NCBI GenBank assembly: GCA_016707785.1
Contig: JADJGZ010000060.1
Location: 62,001-126,000 of the forward strand
Direction of reading: 5' to 3'
DNA length: 64,000 nt
Source: Bacteroidales bacterium
GTDB taxonomy: Bacteria; Bacteroidota; Bacteroidia; Bacteroidales; UBA4417
Positions 36,795 through 47,900 of the stretch are shown piece after piece (the first letter of the stretch is position 1; every line of letters begins with the position of its first letter). The translations under genes and the position numbers were made by a program. The notes below the pieces were generated by a model that was given only the letters and a program-made list of their open reading frames with translations, did no database searches and had not been told where the DNA came from.

Positions 36795-37564
36795 AACTAT
36801 TTTACAGGCATTTCGGAGAGGGCAAACCCCTCATCATTCTTCATGGTTTGTTTGGTCAGAGTGATAATTGGGTTTCCATAGGCCGACGTTTTGCAGAGAA
36901 ATTTTCGGTATTTATTCCTGATCAAAGGAATCATGGGCAATCCCCGCATGCTACTGTTCATACCTACCCTGCCCTCTCAGATGACCTTTTTGAATTTATG
37001 GAAGAGCATCAAATAAAAGACGCAATACTGATCGGGCATTCAATGGGAGGGAAAGCTGCTATGTCATTCGCATTGGAACACCCGGAAATGGTGAGTAAAC
37101 TGGTCGTTGTAGATATAAGTCCAAGGAAATACCCTGAAAGGAGTATTCATACCCAGGTAATCAGCCAGATGCTTTCGATAAACCTTTCAGTCTTGAAATC
37201 CCGGACAGAGGTAGAGCATATACTTGAGGAAAAAATGCCTGACCCAAGGATACGTTTCTTCATTTTAAAGAACCTTTATTATAAAATGCCAGGAGTATTG
37301 GCATGGAGGCTCAACCTTGATGCTATTAACCACAACCTTGATCATTTATTTGATGGAATCAATACGGATCAAAGCTTTGCGAAACCTACACTATTTATTA
37401 AAGGAGGGCTTTCAGACTATATAATCGAGGAAGATATCCCTACAATTAAACGCATATTTCAAAATGTGACGCTAAAAACAATTCCCGGGGCAACGCATTG
37501 GGTAAATGCAGATGCCCCGGAAGAATTGATTTCGTTTGTAAATGAATTTTTAGCTAATAGCTGA
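36791..37564 (+). CDS. Alpha/beta hydrolase (YbfF-like esterase)
   Basis: 257 residues. Oxyanion HGLFGQSDNW, nucleophile elbow GHSMGG (Ser), and a C-terminal catalytic His in PGATHWVNADAPEE. DQRNHGQSPH is characteristic of the YbfF group of acyl-esterases. No signal peptide, so cytoplasmic. Substrate is not predictable. Confidence 0.88.
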   Translation: MKLFYRHFGEGKPLIILHGLFGQSDNWVSIGRRFAEKFSVFIPDQRNHGQSPHATVHTYPALSDDLFEFMEEHQIKDAILIGHSMGGKAAMSFALEHPEMVSKLVVVDISPRKYPERSIHTQVISQMLSINLSVLKSRTEVEHILEEKMPDPRIRFFILKNLYYKMPGVLAWRLNLDAINHNLDHLFDGINTDQSFAKPTLFIKGGLSDYIIEEDIPTIKRIFQNVTLKTIPGATHWVNADAPEELISFVNEFLANS

Positions 37565-37581
37565 GTTCAGTTTTCAGCTAT
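37557..37581. terminator. Possible hairpin between convergent genes
   Basis: Inverted repeat ATAGCTGA / TCAGCTAT (8-bp arms, 9-base loop) at the end of the esterase gene, 16 bases before the end of the convergent LiaF-like gene. No strong T-tract, so weak. Confidence 0.35.
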
Positions 37582-37597
37582 GCATTCCTGAGGATGA

Positions 37598-38509
37598 TTA
37601 ATACCTGACAACATCAATGCTGGCCATTCCTGCCTCCAGCGTGATATAAATTTTCTTTGCAGATGAATTGAATCCTTCAGTTTTATAATGATGGTTATCA
37701 ATCTTAGTGAAGTCATTGAAATTCTTGCTGGCCAGGAAAGTATTTGTGGTAATTTCACAGCCTGCCTCCCTGGGAACCCTTACAGTAATAGATGCAGCAC
37801 CTGCTTCAACATTCACATGAGACTCCGGACTTTCGCTTCCAAGCTTAATATCTATATCAGAGGCTCCGCCTTGAATATTGATTTTCCGGGTTTTGTAAGG
37901 ACTTAAATCAAAATCTACTTCAGCTGCTCCAACATTCAACTCGAAATCCCAGGTTGGAATTTTATTTAATTTCAACTCAACCGTATTCCTGACTTCACCT
38001 TTAAATTCAGCTTTATCAAGGGAAAGTTTAATAATTCTCAAACTGTCCTTATCTTCAGAGGTCATTGAGTAATGTCCCTGAGAACCGGTCCTGTCGAGTT
38101 CAATAAGCTTGGAGGTAGAGTCTTTAATTGTAAATTCCCCCACCCCAATATTCAGGTTCAGTAAAGCGTATTTTACAACTGAATCCATATCTTCTGTGAG
38201 ATTCTGGGAGATGGGGGCTGCATAATCAATTTTATCATCCCGGTCATTGTAATTGAACTTCCATTTCCAGGGGTCATTATTACCAAATTGTTGAACTACA
38301 ATAAATGTGATAATAATGGTAGCAATTGAAAGTACTGCTTTAATCCAATCCTTGATAGGGATTACAGAAATTCCCCAGAGAATCAGGATTACCGGCCAGA
38401 GATTCCACATGGTATGCCAGTTGAAGCTTATGGCACCGGTATTTTTGAGGATGAACAGGACGCCTATCAAAACCAGAAGGATGCCCCAGAATATTTTACG
38501 ATAGCTCAT
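37598..38509 (-). CDS. LiaF/toastrack-type membrane protein (DUF5668-like N-terminus)
   Basis: 303 residues. The N-terminal ~90 residues hold two or three helices with GILLVLIGVLFILKNTG and LWPVILILWGISVI, typical of DUF5668/LiaF membrane segments. The C-terminal part is a beta-rich toastrack domain with repeated GAAE/GGASDIDI/GAASITV stretches. Such proteins sense or transmit envelope stress. Its neighbour is a PspC protein, giving a small envelope-stress module. Confidence 0.75.
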   Translation of the reverse strand: MSYRKIFWGILLVLIGVLFILKNTGAISFNWHTMWNLWPVILILWGISVIPIKDWIKAVLSIATIIITFIVVQQFGNNDPWKWKFNYNDRDDKIDYAAPISQNLTEDMDSVVKYALLNLNIGVGEFTIKDSTSKLIELDRTGSQGHYSMTSEDKDSLRIIKLSLDKAEFKGEVRNTVELKLNKIPTWDFELNVGAAEVDFDLSPYKTRKINIQGGASDIDIKLGSESPESHVNVEAGAASITVRVPREAGCEITTNTFLASKNFNDFTKIDNHHYKTEGFNSSAKKIYITLEAGMASIDVVRY

Positions 38510-38588
38510 TGTATGTATGGTTAGGGTTTGTTTGTTTGAAGAAATCTACTTGTAATTTCAGGCAGAACGATTTAAGAAGGATATCCAA

Positions 38589-39092
38589 TTATGATTGCTT
38601 CTTCTTCTCTGAAAAATTGGTGATAATAAGCACAGCTCCAACAACTACAAGAATGACAGGCCATAAGTCTCCAAAATCAATCCTGGGGATGAGTTTATCA
38701 GCCAGGAAAATAGAGCCCAAAGTAATCAGCACCAATCCACCGATAAGTCCGCCCCTTGTACTCTTTTCTTTCTCAAATTGAAAGGGAGGCATAGGCTCTG
38801 CCTGGTAAGATTGTGAACTATCAGCTGAATATTCAGATGAACCGGGAGGAGGAGGAGGAGGAGTGGTAGTATCGCCTCCCATATTGAAAGACGGTGGCAT
38901 AATAGGTCGTGGCGGGATCGCGATCCAAAGGATAATATAAACGAGGACTCCACCCCCACCTGCAAGTGCAATAACTAAGAATAACATCCTGATGATAATG
39001 GGATCTACATCGAAATAATCTGCTATTCCTCCCGCAACACCACCGAATACGCGACTGGTTGTTGAACGGTATAAACGATTAGTCTTTTCCAT
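38589..39092 (-). CDS. PspC domain envelope-stress protein
   Basis: 167 residues. N-terminal PspC domain (RLYRSTTSRVFGGVAGGIADYFDVDPIIIRMLF) and a first helix LVIALAGGGGVLVYIILWIAIP, a Pro-rich linker (TTPPPPPPG), then two more helices (GGLIGGLVLITLGSIFLA, LWPVILVVVGAVLIITNF), the latter of the LiaF/DUF5668 type. Upstream of the LiaF-like gene with a 79-base gap. Confidence 0.88.
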   Translation of the reverse strand: MEKTNRLYRSTTSRVFGGVAGGIADYFDVDPIIIRMLFLVIALAGGGGVLVYIILWIAIPPRPIMPPSFNMGGDTTTPPPPPPGSSEYSADSSQSYQAEPMPPFQFEKEKSTRGGLIGGLVLITLGSIFLADKLIPRIDFGDLWPVILVVVGAVLIITNFSEKKKQS

Positions 39093-39270
39093 GATTGAAT
39101 TTCTTTATTTTTCACCATCTGACGCAAGCTTTTCTTCAAGGTTACAAAATTGTGTTCTGAAGATAAATTTCCCCGAAATAAAATTTGAAGAAAGCTGGAA
39201 TCAGTCAGATAAGTTGCCCCGAAAATTGAGATAATAGACTGTAATATAGGTTATTACTAATCTCTATTAA

Positions 39271-40104
39271 TTATTCGATGGCTTTTGGCGTTACTTTTTT
39301 TGAAACCAGGATACTAATCTCATACAATGCCCAAAGAGGGATAGTCACAATGATCTGGCTGAAAACATCAGGGGGTGTAATAATAGCTGCAATAATGAGG
39401 ACAAGCACAAAAGCATATTTCCGGTTTCGGATCAGAAAAGCAGGTGTTACAAGCCCTACTTTGGAAAGCACAAATATGATCACCGGAAGTTCAAAAACGA
39501 GTCCTACCGAAAGGATAACTGAAACAACAGTACTAATATAGGAACTCAAAGCGATCTGATTAGCAACCATTGTGCTTACCTGGTAGGTCCCCAGGAAATT
39601 CAATGTCCAGGGTACCATGAAAAAATATGAGAATAATATTCCGACCAGGAAGAGAAATGACATGACAAATACTGCAGAACGGGCATACTTCCGTTCCTTT
39701 TCATAAAGGGCTGGCTTGATGAATTGCCATAGCTGCCAGAAGATGTATGGCATTGCCAGAATCAGCCCGGCAACCATAGAAATGGTCATATGGGTTGTAA
39801 ACTGCCCTGATAAATTAAAGTTAATGAGTTCAATGTGGGTATCAGTCATGCAAAGTGAATCAACATGAAGCCATTCACCTAGCTGGCACAACCATTTATA
39901 GGTAATAAACTCCCCGTCTTTAGGAGCAAGAATGATTTTGTCGAAAATGATATCTCTGTTCAAAAAGGCAGCAATAGCCATCACCAGCACTGCAAGCACA
40001 ATCCTGACAAGTCGCTTACGCAGTTCCCCAAGATGATCCCAGAAGGTCATCTCTTTCCCTGTATCTGCTGATTTACCCTTAAAGATCTTTTCCTTTAATG
40101 ACAT
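39271..40104 (-). CDS. tatC: Sec-independent protein translocase subunit TatC
   Basis: 277 residues with six helices. MTFWDHLGELRKRL and the periplasmic P-x-L-x-Y-x-F motifs (YIFWQLWQFIKPALYEKERKYA) are signature TatC stretches, and FELPVIIFVLSKVGLV the later one. TatC recognises twin-arginine signals; a client in this window is the Tat-signalled molybdopterin enzyme at 56.4-58.7 kb. tatA/B are not adjacent. A -7 box lies 20 bases upstream of the ATG. Confidence 0.94.
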   Translation of the reverse strand: MSLKEKIFKGKSADTGKEMTFWDHLGELRKRLVRIVLAVLVMAIAAFLNRDIIFDKIILAPKDGEFITYKWLCQLGEWLHVDSLCMTDTHIELINFNLSGQFTTHMTISMVAGLILAMPYIFWQLWQFIKPALYEKERKYARSAVFVMSFLFLVGILFSYFFMVPWTLNFLGTYQVSTMVANQIALSSYISTVVSVILSVGLVFELPVIIFVLSKVGLVTPAFLIRNRKYAFVLVLIIAAIITPPDVFSQIIVTIPLWALYEISILVSKKVTPKAIE

Positions 40105-40123
40105 TTATATCACTTGATACCGG

Positions 40124-40131
40124 CAAAAGTA
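40124..40131 (-). promoter_or_regulatory. Putative -7 box of tatC (TACTTTTG on minus strand)
   Basis: CAAAAGTA on the plus strand, an exact consensus match 20 bases upstream of the tatC ATG. Confidence 0.45.
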
Positions 40132-40240
40132 ATGATTTGAAAGGTATGTTTAGCCTTCAAATCACCCACCTTCAATTTACTAAAAGGAATATTTAAAAAA
40201 AATGAACAAAAAAGGCCTCCTCAATCATCTAATTGATGAC

Positions 40241-40248
40241 TAAATTTG
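40241..40248 (+). promoter_or_regulatory. Putative -7 box (TAAATTTG) of PKD/gliding-type gene
   Basis: Exact consensus ending 15 bases before the ATG at 40263, supporting that start over the upstream TTG/ATG codons, which would lie ahead of the box. Confidence 0.4.
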
Positions 40249-40262
40249 TTTACTGTTCATCA

Positions 40263-43200
40263 ATGAATATTCGACTCACATATAAATCCCTTCTATTACC
40301 TGCTTTACAGTGGGCAGATGTGTATTTTATCCTGGTCCTTTTGACTTGCTTTTCCTCATCCCGTCTATCTGCAGAAGGCACTAAACAATTGGAACCTGTT
40401 AATGCGCCATTAAAATCTTATTGTCGTATTTCACTTACAAATAATACAACCGATTACAGGATTCCTTTTGCTCTGGTGGGATGCGATGAAGTTTACCGGT
40501 TAAATATTAATATAAAGGATTATACCAAGGAGAAAATCTACCTTGGTTTTGGAGAAATTACCAATTACTTTGAAGATACTTCTGTCATAATTTCAGACGT
40601 AAAATTCCAGGTTCGGAATCCGGATGATATTATTGTGCCAGGTTTTTCCCTTAAGACATTACCAGATGCACCGGGAGAGGCCGGATTCATACAATCCAGG
40701 AATGAAGCCAATGCCGGTCCTGAAATATCCGGCTCTAACCTGTCGGGATATAGTCCTCTGATTATTATACCAGACCGTAATGGTGATTACTACATAGAAT
40801 TTGAGATCCCATCCATGGGACAAACTGAAGCCCGTGTTTTCAAATACTTTGATATAACCGTTGCTTCGGGAGTGAATCCTCTCCCTGGCCGACTGTGGAG
40901 TAAAACCTGGCAATTAAGCTCTTCTAATGTGGATTCGGAAGTGAATAGTTCCCATTCCATTTTCTACATTTATTCGGATGATGGCATTGTAACCAGTTTC
41001 GATTGCAATGGATTAGCCGGCGGAATCTGGGCAATTTACAGCAATGAGTATGGTTGCAGCACTGCCGGAAACTGGAGTGAACGCAGACGTTCAATCATAG
41101 GAAATGCAACAGTTTCACCTCAATACAAAATCTTCCTCAACGACCCTGATCCGTCGATTTACCCGTCGGGCCAGGTGGGCACAATGAATAGCTTCGATGT
41201 AATCACAGCAGATTGCGACACCCTAATCATCTTCACTGCAGATGTAAGCAAAAAAGGAAACATTGAAATCCTGTTGGACTTACCACCTTCAAATCCTGGA
41301 ACTGTTGGGGTGGAAGATGTACAACTAGGCTACCCGGTAGTTCAGGGGACCAACATACTTCTGCCCGGCTGGGATGGAATGAGTGCCATTGGTAAACCCA
41401 TTCCAAATGGAACGATCATTGGTGCAAGAATCCGATACCTCAATGGGTTATCAAATCTTCCTTTATTCGATGTGGAGGATAATCCCTTAGGATTCAAGGT
41501 TGATATTCAAAGGCCCATACCAATAAGCGGCATTTCCAAAATGAAAGTTTACTGGGATGATCTGTTATTGCCATCAGCTGCCAATCCAACAATCAATACA
41601 ACTTTAGGATGCATTTATGAAGAAAGTGCTCCTGTTTCCGGTTGTCATGAATGGACCATAGAATCAACCCTTGGCGATAAGAATACCCTCAATTCATGGT
41701 GGTATTATTCCACTGACGAGGTTTTAAGTCTTCCCTTTACAATCAATATGGGTCCATCCACTGGCCATATTAGTGGTCCTGACCAGGTATGTTTTGGACA
41801 ATCAGCAATATTCAGAACTCAAAGTATACCCCATGCCGAGAAATATATCTGGGAATTAACCGGGCCAGGCGTTTCGATGACATTTGAGAAAACAGCACCT
41901 GATACAACGCTTTACAAGCAATTTTCAAATACTCTTCAACCGGGAGTTTATAGCCTTACTGTGAAAGGTTCCAATCAGTCATGTGGTATCGGACCCTCAA
42001 CTAATTTCACAATCTTTGTTTACAATAACCTTTCACCACCCATTTCTGGTCCAGGCCAGGTGTGTGCCAATAGTACCAGCCAGTTTGCTGTTAACGGAGC
42101 TTATACAAATATTAGCTGGCTGAGTGCGAAAGGAACCATTCAGTGACCGGCTGACCTGAATATCGTTAACATCAACTGGAGTGAATCAGGTATTGATACG
42201 CTGAAGGTAATAACTACAAATGTTGATTGTGGCACCAGAACTTCACTGATACCCATAATCATTAAACCCTCCCCGGCAGTAGAGTTCGAATATCCTGTGC
42301 TGGGCACAACCTGCCTGGGTGTCGAAGCAAATTTTGCTGATCAATCCCATATTCAGGGCGCTATTATTGTTTCCAGAACCTGGGATTGGGGAGATGGAAA
42401 TACTGAATCCGTTAATGGAACCAATGTCATTCATAATTTCAAAACAGAAGGAAACTTTAATGTTACTTTAAGAGTGAGTTCAGATCAGGGGTGCCACACC
42501 GAGACTTCCCATAATATAAGGGTAATCCCCCTTCCACAGGCTGAATTCAGTGTTTACCAGAACTGCATCTCTGATTCAGTCCAGTTCACGGATCATTCTG
42601 TAGGAGAGAATATTAACCAATGGCACTGGTCGTTCCCGGTAAATGCAACCGTAGTTAATCCGCAGCTTTCTGCTGAATCGAGGGCAATATTTAATACCAC
42701 TGGAACATTCCCGGTGAGATTAGTGGCTACAAATCTATATGGTTGTAGCGATACGATCAGTAAAGACGTTAAGATTCATGAACATCCGCAGGCTGATTTT
42801 TCTATGGAGAATCCTTGTCAAAACCAGGAAATATTGTTTACAGATCAGAGCACCCCGGCAGATACACTCATTGAAAACTATAAATGGAAAGTGACTTCAA
42901 CAGCCCGTTCGCAAAACACTTATGAAGGAAATCCGGTTAAAATAATTTTTGAAGATGCTCAAACATACACACTTGTGCATGAAATCACCGACTTTTTCGG
43001 ATGTAAAGGCTCTATTACTTCCCTGATTCCGGTTAATCCCACACCCGAAAGCCTGTTTGAAAGCACTGACAATTATAATAACATCAATGGTTTGCTGACC
43101 TTTTCCAATCAATCCAACGGTGCTACTGAGTATTCCTGGGATTTTGGGAATGGTGAAACTTCGTCACTTTTTGAACCGGAAATTAAATATAACCAGGAAG

Positions 43201-43565
43201 GTTCATATACAATTATCATGATTGCTTCTAATGCAGAAGGGTGCTACGACACAGCTTACTGGTCCTATTATTACACACCGGGCTTATATTTGCCCAATGC
43301 TTTTTCACCTGACCAAAATGGCAAAAATGATGTTTTCAAACCGATTTCACAAAGCAACTCCTTGACTCCTTACAGCTTACAGATTTTCAACCAATGGGGG
43401 CTCCTGATTTTTGAAAGTAATGATCCGGGCTGGGGATGGGACGGGACTTTCAGAGGTGAACCCTGCTCCATGGGTGATTATATTTACCTTGTAAAGTACA
43501 ATGAAACACATGAATCTCAATCCAGGATAATCCACCGGAAAGGAATATTCACCTTAGTCAGGTAA
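40263..43565 (+). CDS. Large secreted PKD-repeat protein with gliding-motility-type (CHU_C) C-terminal domain; in-frame TGA
   Basis: About 1,100 codons in one frame, interrupted only by a TGA at 42144-42146 (after AKGTIQ). Both sides keep coding character: downstream codons read PADLNIVNINWSESGIDTLKV, so the TGA most likely replaces TGG or CGA. Features are an N-terminal signal region; beta-rich domains; PKD or Ig-like domains (RTWDWGDGNTESV, EYSWDFGNGETSS); and a C-terminal gliding motility-associated domain beginning YLPNAFSPDQNGKNDVF and ending YNETHESQSRIIHRKGIFTLV. Exported by Sec and T9SS and probably surface-attached; ligand unknown. If the stop is real, only residues up to about 627 are made and the sorting domain is lost. 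Confidence 0.8.
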
Positions 43566-43640
43566 TTCCCCTTCATACGGGACTTTCATTGGTACATTAT
43601 TATACTATTATTGTATTTTCGCTTTATTAATCCGATTCAG

Positions 43641-44750
43641 ATGACAGCTTCCCATCGCCTGAACTCCCTGGATGCCTTCAGGGGTCTGACTATTCTTGGA
43701 ATGATCATAGTAAATAATCCAGGTGACTGGGGTACTATTTATCCCCCATTACAACATGCAGAATGGATCGGCTGCACACCTACTGACCTTGTTTTCCCTT
43801 TCTTTCTGTTCATCATGGGGTTTTCACTTTATCTGTCAACCACCCGAAGGAAGCAGAAAGGAGCCACTAACTCTGAATTATTTGCCCACCTTGCTAAACG
43901 TTCAGGGATCATTTTCCTGATAGGGTTAATATTAAATGCTTTCCCATTTAACAACCTGGCTGAATTAAGAATCCCAGGTGTTTTGCAACGAATTGCCATT
44001 GTAAATTTTGCCTGTGGAATATTGCTTATCTATTCTAAGCGGCATACCCGCTTGTTTCTTGCTTCGTTAATACTTCTTGGCTATTGGATACTGCTTGAGT
44101 ACATTCCATCTCCTCTTTCACTATTTCCAACCATTGCATATGAAACAAACTGGGTAGCCTGGATTGACCAATCCATTCTTGGAAAACATACATGGGCATT
44201 GATGCCACTGATGGATCCGGAAGGGATTCTCAGCACATTCCCGGCAATAGCCAGCGGTATACTAGGGATAGAGATGGCATTCCTGTTTTCCAAAGCAACC
44301 GGTAGTAATGAGAAAACCATAACCCTTTTCTTCATAGGATTCATACTGACAGCTGCCGGGCTGGCATGGAGTCCATTGTTCCCGATGGTAAAAAAACTTT
44401 GGACCAGTTCTTATGTACTTTATACCACAGGATTAGCTTCAATGACACTCGGTTTATTCTACAGAATTATTGATCATGAAGGCAAAAAGAAATACTTTAA
44501 TCTTTTAATAGCATTTGGATTGAATCCGCTGGCTCTTTATGTTGGATCAGAACTGCTTATTATGACTCTTTGGCTAATTCCAGTATTCGGATCCCAAAAT
44601 TTCACTTTTAACACATGGGTTTTCAAAGGTTTATGCAATATTGGACTTCATCCTTTGAATGCGTCCTTAATCTGGGCTTTGATTTATACCGGTTTTTGGG
44701 CAGGGATTGCTACAATCCTCTATCGAAAGAAACTCATTATTAAGCTATAA
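43641..44750 (+). CDS. NagX/heparan-alpha-glucosaminide N-acetyltransferase-like membrane protein (DUF5009)
   Basis: 369 residues from the ATG at 43641, with about ten helices. LNSLDAFRGLTILGMIIVNNPG at the start and EWIGCTPTDLVFPFFLFIMGFSLYLS are hallmarks of this family, with VLQRIAI following. Relatives are transmembrane acetyltransferases acting on amino sugars, and NagX is linked to GlcNAc uptake. The exact acceptor here is unknown. Confidence 0.85.
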   Translation: MTASHRLNSLDAFRGLTILGMIIVNNPGDWGTIYPPLQHAEWIGCTPTDLVFPFFLFIMGFSLYLSTTRRKQKGATNSELFAHLAKRSGIIFLIGLILNAFPFNNLAELRIPGVLQRIAIVNFACGILLIYSKRHTRLFLASLILLGYWILLEYIPSPLSLFPTIAYETNWVAWIDQSILGKHTWALMPLMDPEGILSTFPAIASGILGIEMAFLFSKATGSNEKTITLFFIGFILTAAGLAWSPLFPMVKKLWTSSYVLYTTGLASMTLGLFYRIIDHEGKKKYFNLLIAFGLNPLALYVGSELLIMTLWLIPVFGSQNFTFNTWVFKGLCNIGLHPLNASLIWALIYTGFWAGIATILYRKKLIIKL

Positions 44751-44916
44751 TCATTATTTTACAAGTATTTCTTCTTTCCAGAACAAGCTTTTTCACTTGC
44801 CTTATTTCTCAGTAGTTTATACTTTTATAAATTACAGGTAATATCTTCAGGAAAGTCATATAACTTTTTAACTCTTAGTCTATTAATTATTGGTATTCTC
44901 ATCCTAAATCTTCCAG

Positions 44917-47900
44917 ATGGTATCAATATTACGTATTTTAATGATTGAAGACTCCACGACTGACAGTGAACTCATTATCAGGGAGATAAAAAAATGTGGA
45001 ATAGAATTCACAGAACTTGTGGTGGAAACAAGAGAGGATTTCATTCGTGCTATTGGAGAATTTAATCCTGATATAATCCTTTCTGATTATGCATTACCTG
45101 AATTCGATGGTATGCAGGCATTGAGGATTCAGCAAGAACTGGCTCCTAACGTTCCTTTTATTCTCGTAACCGGCTCAGTGAATGAAGAAACGGCTGTAGA
45201 ATGCATGAAATCCGGTGCTGATGATTATATTATCAAACAAAATCTAAAACGTCTTTGTGAAGCTATTAAAGGGGCAATTGAAAAGAAAACGCTTATCAGG
45301 GAGAAAGAAGCTTATGAGGCCATTCTTGTACAAAGTGAATCACGATACAGGTCACTATTTGAAAACTCAGCTGTCCCAATTTTTGAAGAGGATTTTTCTT
45401 TAGTTAAAGAATTGCTTGACGAAATCAAGAAACAAGGAATCACAGATTATCGTGCATATTTTGATAAACACCCTGAAGAAATTGTTCGTTGTTCATCGTT
45501 AATTAAGATAGTTGACATAAATGCCGAGAGTCTTCGTTTCTTCAATACTACAACAAAAGATGAGATCTTAAATGATATAATGACAGGATTTCTGGATGAA
45601 TCCTGGCCTTCATTCAAAGAAGAAATTATTGCACTTGCAGAAGGAAAAACTTACTTTGAATGCGAAATCCCTATATCGACTTTTAATTGGGAGCACAAGG
45701 ATGTGATCCTGAAATTATCTGTCAGGCCTGATAGTCTTAATACACTCAAGCATGTATATGTATCCTTTGTAGATATCACAGCCCGTAAACAAGCACAGGC
45801 TGCGCTGGCTGAAAGTGAAGAATTATTCAGGATAGCTTCAGAAAATGCCATCATCGGAGTTTGTATGATGACTCTTGAAGGTCAATTTATGTTTGTTAAT
45901 AATGCAGTTTGTGATCTCTGGGGGTATACAAAGGAAGACTTAATGAATCTCAATTTTCAGGACATTCTTCATCCTGAAGATAGGAAAGATGGAATGGAAT
46001 TACTTCAACGGCTGGCATCCGGAGAGATTCAGCATTCAAATAATGAACAGAAGTACCGGCATCAGAATGGATCTGATATCTGGGCATCTGTTTCTACTGG
46101 AATGATTCATAGCTCAATTCAAAGGAAAGAGTACTTTGTGTTTTATATCCAGGATATTACCAGGAGAAAGGAAGCAGAAATTTCGGTGCGCAGAAGTGCA
46201 GATTTATATTGTACGCTCACTGAAAACATGAAGGATGTGGTTTGGATTCTAGATCCTGAAACCCTGCGATTCAAGTATATCAGCCCGTCTGCCAAGCGTA
46301 TGGTAGGGTTTTCTTCCGATGAAATTATGGGAGTAACCATGGATGCCATGGTAGCCCCTGAGTACAGGGAAAAGCTGCAGAAGGATATGTTGAAAATCAT
46401 TAATGATTGTTCATCAGGTATAGAGAATACAGGCACTTATCATACCCAGGTAATTAAACAACCCTGTAAGGATGGAACCTTTATCTGGGCTGAAATCACT
46501 GCATATGCCTATTTAAATGAGGAAACCGGAAAACTTGAGCTCCGTGGCACTCATCGTGATATCACTGAGCGTAAGAATACCGAGGAAATAGTAAGGAAAA
46601 GTGAGGAAAAATTCAGACTCCTATATGAGAATGCTGCTGACCCGATTCAATTACTGGATGAAAACCTGAATTTTGTAGACTGTAATGAAGCTACTTTAAA
46701 AATCCTTGGATTAGAAACAAAAGAACAATTTAGAGCATATAGTCCTTCTCAAATATCCCCGGAATTCCAGCCTGATGGACAAGCTTCCTTAGAAAAATCA
46801 ATTGAATTGGTTAAAAACGCCTATGAGAAAGGGAGTCACCAATTTGAATGGGTTCATCGCCGGGTGAATGGAGAGCTGTTTACCGTTGACATCAATCTCA
46901 CCAAAGTATTAATGGGGGATAAAAGCCTTCTTCTTGTTCATATGCGCGATATAACAGTCCGCAAACAGGTTGAAGAAAAACTGAGGGAAAGGGAGAAATC
47001 TCTCCGGACACTCATTAACTCCATGCCGGACATTGTTTGTTTTAAAGATGGAGAAGGACGATGGTTAGAAGCCAATTCCTTTGATCTTGAATTATTCGAA
47101 TTAGCTGATGTAGACTACAGGGGGAAGAAAGATTCCGAACTGGCTGAATACAATGATTTCTATAAAGAAGCCCTATTGAATTGCGAAAAATCAGATGAAA
47201 TTACCTGGCTGAAGGGAGAGCAAATGAGGGGTGATGAAGTAATCCCTCGCCCTGATGGCACTGAATTAACTTTTGACGTAATTAAAGTTCCTTCATTTGA
47301 TGAATATGGGAACAGAGCCGGTTTACTGGTAATTGGAAGAGATGTTACCAACCGGAAAATCATTGAACAAGCACTGCAAAAAAGTGAAGAGAAGTTCAGG
47401 ATTTTGGCTGAAAATGCATCTGATGTAATCTGGACAATGGATATTTATGGGAAGAATACCTATATGAGTCCATCCATTACCCGCCTCAGGGGTTATACAG
47501 CCGAAGAAGCAATGGCGCAGTCCTCTACAGAATCCCTCACACCTGAAACTGCAGGAAGAGCAAATGAAATTCTTAAAAGATGCTATTTCTAAAATTGAAA
47601 ATGGTGAACGTTTCGAAAATTACAGTCTTTTACTCGAACAACCATGCAAAGACGGTTCAACCGTTTGGGTAGAAGCAACTGGGTAAGTCGGTATGAATTG
47701 CATAAAAAGAATGAGAAATAGCAAGTTTATCACCTTATAAGGCGGAGGTTTCAAGAAATGTCACGGATAGGAGAAAAGCAGAAGAACTACTCAGGGAACG
47801 CCAGTATTGGTTGAGTGAAAGTCAGCGCGTTGGCAGGATCGGCTCGTTCAGCATTGATATCATTAATGATATATGGAGTTCTTCCGAAGTATTGGATGAA

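Noticed and set aside
40233..40262. Upstream TTG/ATG starts for the PKD protein
   Set aside because: A -7 box at 40241-40248 lies inside that extension, so transcription would start downstream of them.
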